A stretch of DNA of 9,015 bases from Flavobacteriaceae bacterium (GTDB lineage Bacteria; Bacteroidota; Bacteroidia; Flavobacteriales; Flavobacteriaceae): NCBI GenBank assembly GCA_013214275.1, contig JABSPP010000047.1:1-9015 (forward strand), in the 5' to 3' direction. Position 1 is the first letter of the stretch, and every line of letters starts with the position of its first letter. Below are positions 5,043 through 9,015 of the stretch, in pieces. The notes beneath the pieces were generated by a model. That model did not search any database. It saw nothing but the letters and a program-made list of their open reading frames with translations, and was not told the DNA's origin. Made by a program: the position numbers and the translations under genes.

Positions 5043-7226
5043 ATGAATATTTACACTTCTCTAAAAAAATTCTTCGGCTTTAGCCATTTTAAAGGCTTAC
5101 AAGAAGAGGTCATCAAAAGTGTTTTGGATGGGAACCATACATTTGCTATCATGCCAACGGGAGGTGGTAAATCTCTTTGTTATCAACTTCCTGCACTGAT
5201 GAAAGAAGGAACAGCAATTGTAATCTCTCCTCTTATTGCTTTGATGAAGAATCAAGTTGACGCCATACGGGGAATTTCGGACAATGATGGAATTGCTCAC
5301 GTGCTCAATTCTTCGTTGAACAAATCTGAGATAGAACAAGTCATGTCAGATATCTCCACTGGAGTTACTAAGCTTTTGTATGTCGCACCAGAATCTCTTA
5401 TTAAGGAGGAATATGTCAGCTTTTTAAGAAAACAGAAAATATCATTTGTTGCCATTGATGAGGCGCACTGTATCTCGGAATGGGGACATGATTTTCGTCC
5501 AGAATACAGAAATTTAAGGAATATTATCGAACAAATAGATCATGTTGCTGTTATTGGCCTTACGGCTACTGCTACCGAAAAGGTACAAGAAGACATCCTG
5601 AAAACGCTAAGAATTCCAGATGCAAAGACATTTAAAGCTTCTTTCAACCGACCGAACTTATTTTATGAGGTTCGCCCCAAAACCAAAGAAGTTGAAAAAG
5701 ATATCATTCGATTTGTAAAGCAACGATTGGGGAAATCTGGTATTATCTATTGTTTAAGTAGAAAGAAAGTTGAAGAGATAGCTCAAGTACTTCAAGTGAA
5801 TGGCATTAAAGCAGTTCCTTATCATGCAGGATTGGATGCTAAAACAAGAGCGAAACATCAAGATATGTTTTTAATGGAAGATTCTGATGTGGTGGTGGCG
5901 ACTATTGCTTTTGGAATGGGAATTGATAAACCCGATGTTCGTTATGTTATACACCACGATATTCCAAAAAGTCTTGAGAGTTACTACCAAGAAACAGGAC
6001 GGGCTGGACGCGACGACGGAGAAGGTTACTGCTTGGCTTTTTATGCCTATAAAGACATTGAAAAATTAGAGAAATTCATGTCCAGCAAGCCCATTGCAGA
6101 ACAGGAAATAGGTCATGCATTATTGCAAGAGGTTGTGGGCTATGCAGAGACATCCATTTCTAGAAGAAAATATTTATTACACTATTTCGGGGAAGAGTTT
6201 GATGAAGTAAACGGGATAGGAGCTGATATGGACGACAATACCCGAAATCCTAAGGCAAAGCACGAGGCTAAAGACGATGTGGTTAAGCTGCTTTCTGTTA
6301 TTCTGAATACAAAAGAACAATATAAACCTAAAGATTTGGTGAATACCATGATAGGGAAGGAGAATGCAATGTTAAACTCTCACAAAACCCACCTCCAACC
6401 ATTTTTTGGATGTGGAAAAGAAAAAAGTGACACTTACTGGATGGCTTTACTAAGACAGATACTGGTAGTCAATTTTATTTTTAAAGAGATTGAGCAGTAT
6501 GGTGTAATTAAGCTCACAAACAAGGGAAAGGCGTTTATAGCAAATCCAAAGTCATTTATGATGACCGAAGATCATGTATATGATAGTGAGGATGACTCTT
6601 CAATAATAACAAATACAAAAAGTATTGGTGCATCTACAGATCAAAGGTTAGTTCTTATGCTGAAAGATCTGCGTAAAAAGGTAGCTGTTAGGCAAGGTGT
6701 TCCTCCTTTTGCAGTTTTTCAAGATCCTTCTTTGGACGATATGGCACTCAAATACCCTATTACTATGGAGGAACTTTCAAAAGTACATGGAGTAGGAGAG
6801 GGCAAGGCAAGAAAGTATGGAAAAGACTTTTTAAAACTCATAGAGAAATATGTGCATGAAAATGATATCATACGTCCTGATGATCTGATTGTAAAGAGCA
6901 CAGGTGTTAACTCGGGGTTAAAATTATTTATCATTCAGAATACAGACAGAAAGCTTCCCTTGGAGGATATCGCTAAATCTAAAGGGCTGGAGATGTTTCA
7001 GTTAATTAAGGAGATGGAAGTGATTGTTTATTCGGGGACTAAACTGAATATTAACTATGCTATTGAAGACCTAGTAGACGAGGAGCAGCAAGAAGAGATT
7101 CACGAGTACTTTATGGAAGCTGAAACTGATAAGATTCAAGAAGCTCTTGATGAATTTGACGGCGATTATGATGAAGAAGAGCTTCGTCTGATGCGCATTA
7201 AATTCATCTCTGAAGTAGCAAACTAA
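5043..7226 (+). CDS. recQ: ATP-dependent DNA helicase RecQ
   Basis: RecQ is a superfamily 2 3'-5' helicase in recombination and stalled-fork repair. From the only ATG near the family N-terminus (MNIYTSLKKFFGF) it is 727 aa; TTG at 4995 or GTG at 5001 would add 16 or 14 residues. Visible motifs are Walker A TGGGKS (39-44), DEAH (139-142) in IDEAHCISEWGHDFRPEY, GLTATAT (172-178), IIYCLSRKK, ATIAFGMGIDKPDVR and motif VI QETGRAGRD (316-324). An RQC domain follows, then an HRDC domain (about 533-605, with VAVRQGVPPFAVFQD) and a C-terminal helical/winged-helix part (about 611-727) ending in an acidic stretch. The four cysteines that bind zinc in E. coli RecQ are absent: the first is Ser373 in SRRKYLLHYFGE and the rest are replaced by GIGADMDDN (391-399). 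The surrounding fold looks intact, so it is probably functional. It is transcribed divergently from kdsD. Confidence 0.95.
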   Translation: MNIYTSLKKFFGFSHFKGLQEEVIKSVLDGNHTFAIMPTGGGKSLCYQLPALMKEGTAIVISPLIALMKNQVDAIRGISDNDGIAHVLNSSLNKSEIEQVMSDISTGVTKLLYVAPESLIKEEYVSFLRKQKISFVAIDEAHCISEWGHDFRPEYRNLRNIIEQIDHVAVIGLTATATEKVQEDILKTLRIPDAKTFKASFNRPNLFYEVRPKTKEVEKDIIRFVKQRLGKSGIIYCLSRKKVEEIAQVLQVNGIKAVPYHAGLDAKTRAKHQDMFLMEDSDVVVATIAFGMGIDKPDVRYVIHHDIPKSLESYYQETGRAGRDDGEGYCLAFYAYKDIEKLEKFMSSKPIAEQEIGHALLQEVVGYAETSISRRKYLLHYFGEEFDEVNGIGADMDDNTRNPKAKHEAKDDVVKLLSVILNTKEQYKPKDLVNTMIGKENAMLNSHKTHLQPFFGCGKEKSDTYWMALLRQILVVNFIFKEIEQYGVIKLTNKGKAFIANPKSFMMTEDHVYDSEDDSSIITNTKSIGASTDQRLVLMLKDLRKKVAVRQGVPPFAVFQDPSLDDMALKYPITMEELSKVHGVGEGKARKYGKDFLKLIEKYVHENDIIRPDDLIVKSTGVNSGLKLFIIQNTDRKLPLEDIAKSKGLEMFQLIKEMEVIVYSGTKLNINYAIEDLVDEEQQEEIHEYFMEAETDKIQEALDEFDGDYDEEELRLMRIKFISEVAN

Positions 7227-7293
7227 AAAGATGACGTTTACTATGCTTCTATCCTACAAGTTTCTTATGCTGAAGTTTAAAAAATACATTAAC

Positions 7294-7325
7294 AAAAAGT
7301 TCATCTGCATGGATCAATGCGATGA
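7294..7325 (-). terminator. Likely intrinsic terminator of the 116-aa protein gene
   Basis: Read on the minus strand, a 9-bp stem (TCATC/GATGA and GCAT/ATGC around a single bulged base, 6-base loop at 7316-7311) is followed two bases later by five T's (7298-7294). It lies 44 bases beyond the stop of the 7369-7719 gene. On the plus strand no T-run follows the hairpin, so it would not serve recQ well. Confidence 0.45.
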
Positions 7326-7368
7326 ATAAAAACATACCTTAGTGCTGTATTATAGCTTTGTCTTTTAT

Positions 7369-7719
7369 CTAATCACCGTTGGCTTCAGAATTATCTTTCC
7401 CATATTTTAACCAAATTCTATCAAGTTCCCAGTCTCCGTACGATCCGCGTCCAACATAGACCAAGAAGTCTCCCCAGCCTTCAGATATAGTTGCATAAAA
7501 TATTAGTTCTTGCTCTGATTTCCTTCGCATTTGAAAAATAGTTTTATGACTGACGGGATAGAGCTTTTTTGTTAGTTTCTGTATTTTTCTTCGGAGGGTC
7601 GTAAACAACCACCAATAGTGCATTGAACTAAAATCTTGCTTCCTGCGACTTCTCATTTGATTGGCAGAATTAGTAGGCTTTTTGTTGTTATTCGCTTTAA
7701 ACTTCTCTAAATTGTTCAT
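7369..7719 (-). CDS. Hypothetical protein, 116 aa
   Basis: I do not recognise this protein. It starts with ATG at 7719 and ends with TAG. The first half is strongly basic and polar (Lys/Arg/Asn-rich, e.g. KANNNKKP and MRSRRKQ), followed by the aromatic patch MHYWWLF. The second half (about 70-108) is better ordered in character, with ELIFYATISEGWGDFLVY and GDWELDRIWLKYG, and looks like a small beta-rich unit. No signal peptide, transmembrane helix or known motif is visible. Other in-frame Met codons at residues 22 and 33 could be the true start. A probable terminator downstream and a hairpin upstream support it being a real transcription unit, but coding status rests mainly on ORF length and composition. 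Confidence 0.5.
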   Translation of the reverse strand: MNNLEKFKANNNKKPTNSANQMRSRRKQDFSSMHYWWLFTTLRRKIQKLTKKLYPVSHKTIFQMRRKSEQELIFYATISEGWGDFLVYVGRGSYGDWELDRIWLKYGKDNSEANGD

Positions 7720-7753
7720 GTGTATTTTTTCACAACCGTCCGAAAGTTTTTAA

Positions 7754-7785
7754 AACCCTTGATGCAGTTACGCATAAGGTGGGTT
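7754..7785. other. Interrupted hairpin upstream of the 116-aa gene
   Basis: AACCC (7754-7758) pairs with GGGTT (7781-7785), TT with AA, and ATGC (7762-7765) with GCAT (7772-7775) around a 6-base loop, with unpaired G and GGT. This 11-bp bulged stem lies about 35 bases upstream of the ATG at 7719. It could be a structured leader of that gene or the remnant of a recombination site; there is no T-run for termination. Confidence 0.3.
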
Positions 7786-7794
7786 ATGTAATAT

Positions 7795-7831
7795 ATAATC
7801 AGAGTGATAAAGTTTAACTCAATTTTGTCAT
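7795..7831 (+). repeat. Inverted repeat, left arm (19 bp perfect core)
   Basis: The core TTTAACTCAATTTTGTCAT (7813-7831) is the exact reverse complement of 8497-8515. Outside the core a second block, ATAATCA (7795-7801), is matched by TGATTAT at 8522-8528, offset by 5 bases, so the arms are longer but imperfect. The core ends 4 bases from the stop codon of the membrane-protein gene. Confidence 0.85.
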
Positions 7832-7835
7832 GTAT

Positions 7836-8459
7836 TTAATCTTTTAAAATAAAATTTCCTTTGACGAGCCAAGAAAATCCAAAAGCAACGGTTGAAACGG
7901 TTTGTAAAATATAAGCTAAAACTGTGCCCTCACCACCTAACTTTTCATTTGAGAAAATATATATCTCCATAGCAAGACAAAGAAGTATGATAACACCGCA
8001 AGCGATGTAGATCTTATTGCGAATTCTTTTGTTAGCTGTTCTTAAATCTTTCTCTAAATCGCTTTTGGTAAAGAGGAATAGACAGAAAAAACTTAAAGTG
8101 AGAAATAATAAAAGAGCAGATATGTAGTGAACTCCGGCTACCAAGTCTATTTCATTTCCCTCTGGAGTTGTTGGAAGCCAAACTGTACCTAATGAAGATA
8201 AGCCAACAATATTTCCTGCCCAGTTATCAATTTTGCTGTAACCAGTGTAAAAGAACATGAGAAGAGCAATAGCACATAGTGACCCAACAAAAACATCTCT
8301 GGCAGTTGAGTAATAGGAATAGCTTATTGAACTTGGTATTCCTTCACCGCTAATAGTTGTTATGATCAAAATAACAAAGGGGAGAAGTATTGCAATAATT
8401 CCAACAGATTTCCTTAAAGATAGATACGAATAAATGTGATTTGTGTAAATAGTTTTCAT
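7836..8459 (-). CDS. Six-helix integral membrane protein of unknown function
   Basis: From the ATG at 8459 the product is 207 aa (MKTIYTNHIYSYLSLRKSVG). The frame continues upstream to a TTG at 8492, which is less likely to be the start. Six hydrophobic segments are evident, starting with GIIAILLPFVILIITTI and VFVGSLCAIALLMFFY. The others are the NIVGLSSLGTVWLP region, YISALLLFLTLSFFCLFLF, IACGVIILLCLAMEIYIF and YILQTVSTVAFGFSWLV. Motif-like stretches are SISYSYYSTARDVFVG after helix 1, WLPTTPEG before helix 4, and the ending SWLVKGNFILKD. They resemble a widespread family of uncharacterised bacterial membrane proteins with S-x-YY-T-x-RDVFVG and a C-terminal WLVKG, recalled but not checked. 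No catalytic residues can be assigned. The gene is enclosed by a 19-bp inverted repeat and has no functional partner nearby. Confidence 0.75.
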   Translation of the reverse strand: MKTIYTNHIYSYLSLRKSVGIIAILLPFVILIITTISGEGIPSSISYSYYSTARDVFVGSLCAIALLMFFYTGYSKIDNWAGNIVGLSSLGTVWLPTTPEGNEIDLVAGVHYISALLLFLTLSFFCLFLFTKSDLEKDLRTANKRIRNKIYIACGVIILLCLAMEIYIFSNEKLGGEGTVLAYILQTVSTVAFGFSWLVKGNFILKD

Positions 8460-8496
8460 TTTTTTAAAAATTATTTTTAGTAAATGTGTCAAGTAG

Positions 8497-8528
8497 ATGA
8501 CAAAATTGAGTTAAATTATATTGATTAT
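8497..8528 (-). repeat. Inverted repeat, right arm (19 bp perfect core)
   Basis: ATGACAAAATTGAGTTAAA (8497-8515) is the perfect reverse complement of the left core, and TGATTAT (8522-8528) matches the outer left block. It lies 37 bases upstream of the membrane-protein ATG. Read toward that gene it contains CAATTTTG, one mismatch from TAnnTTTG, so this arm might also carry its promoter; no good -33 partner is seen. Confidence 0.85.
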
Positions 8529-9015
8529 GAATGTGTAACATAGCATAGGTCACGTAGTCTAGCCTCTATTTGAAGGTGTTCTAGGCTTTTATTATATTGA
8601 TTTAGCTGATTTGGTTAAGATACATGCCCATATTATAGTATCACACTAATGCGGCTACGAAAAGGAATGCCCGTTTTCATTACGCCTATATCTTTCTAGT
8701 CTGAGTTTTTGGTGTCAAATCCACTAATGATGCTGTTTTAAAATATATTTGACCTATCATGTCTTTGTACTGATCTAAATTATTAGTAGCATTGAGTGAT
8801 ATAGCAGTTAAATTTTCGATTTGTTCACTGATTCATTCTGTTTTTTTAGGTTCAGAAAGAAAATTCTTATTTTGTGTAATCTAACCTTGCCCGTGATAAG
8901 TATTTATGGATTATTTTTTTTAAATAAAAAGATTTAGCAAACAAAATACCATAAAAAGGCATGTCTTAGGGTAAGATAAAATTGATACGGAAAGAGAAAA
9001 GACATTTACTTTTTA
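8529..9015. other. Gene-poor stretch with no supported feature
   Basis: About 490 AT-rich bases up to the window end hold no convincing gene on either strand, no tRNA and no regular repeat array. The longest open stretch is 49 codons on the minus strand (8832-8686) without a usable start codon, bounded upstream by TGA. Small motifs such as AGCCT/AGGCT near 8570-8595 are too weak to name. It may be decayed accessory DNA or the upstream region of a gene beyond the edge. Confidence 0.5.

Noticed and set aside
5887..6069. Plus-strand 60-codon open frame inside recQ
   Set aside because: It lies out of frame within helicase motifs V and VI of recQ and has low-complexity, gene-unlike composition.
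7754..7785. Integron attC site upstream of the 116-aa gene
   Set aside because: The bulged hairpin superficially resembles attC, but the required GTTRRRY/RYYYAAC core boxes are not present and no second site or integrase is seen.
8570..8595. AGCCT...AGGCT inverted repeat followed by TTTT as a terminator
   Set aside because: The stem is only 5 bp with a 16-17 base loop and no gene precedes it on that strand.

Overview
The window looks like chromosomal DNA of a member of the Bacteroidota, most likely a marine or soil Cytophagales-type organism. This rests on low GC, promoter-like sites matching the phylum's TTG / TAnnTTTG consensus, the rarity of clear Shine-Dalgarno sites, and the sequence style of LptB, KdsD, TatC and RecQ. 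The genus cannot be fixed from sequence alone.

Layout. Positions 1-423 (minus) hold the end and 5' part of an IS66-family insertion sequence. It interrupts a YheT-like alpha/beta hydrolase gene (420-1019, minus): the first bases of the element supply the stop codon, and the Asp and His of the catalytic triad are lost. A cluster of palindromes (1046-1141) separates this broken gene from pssA (1220-1969, plus), a phosphatidylserine synthase. Converging on pssA with a 4-base overlap is a tight minus-strand operon, in transcription order kdsD (about 4892-3921), tatC (3920-3111), an AhpD/carboxymuconolactone-decarboxylase-like gene carrying a frameshift (3121-2767), and lptB (2700-1966). recQ (about 5043-7226, plus) is transcribed divergently from kdsD.

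The core block is largely envelope biology. KdsD makes arabinose 5-phosphate for Kdo, LptB powers lipopolysaccharide export, PssA starts phosphatidylethanolamine synthesis, and TatC moves folded proteins across the inner membrane. RecQ is a DNA repair helicase; its RQC domain has no recognisable zinc-binding cysteines.

From 7227 to the end the window becomes accessory in character. It has an orphan 116-aa protein with a likely terminator, then a six-helix membrane protein gene enclosed by a perfect 19-bp inverted repeat (7813-7831 and 8497-8515), then about 500 bp with no supported gene. The repeat-bounded gene is the best candidate for an undescribed unit, either a small mobile cassette or an invertible segment. 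The sequence alone does not prove either.
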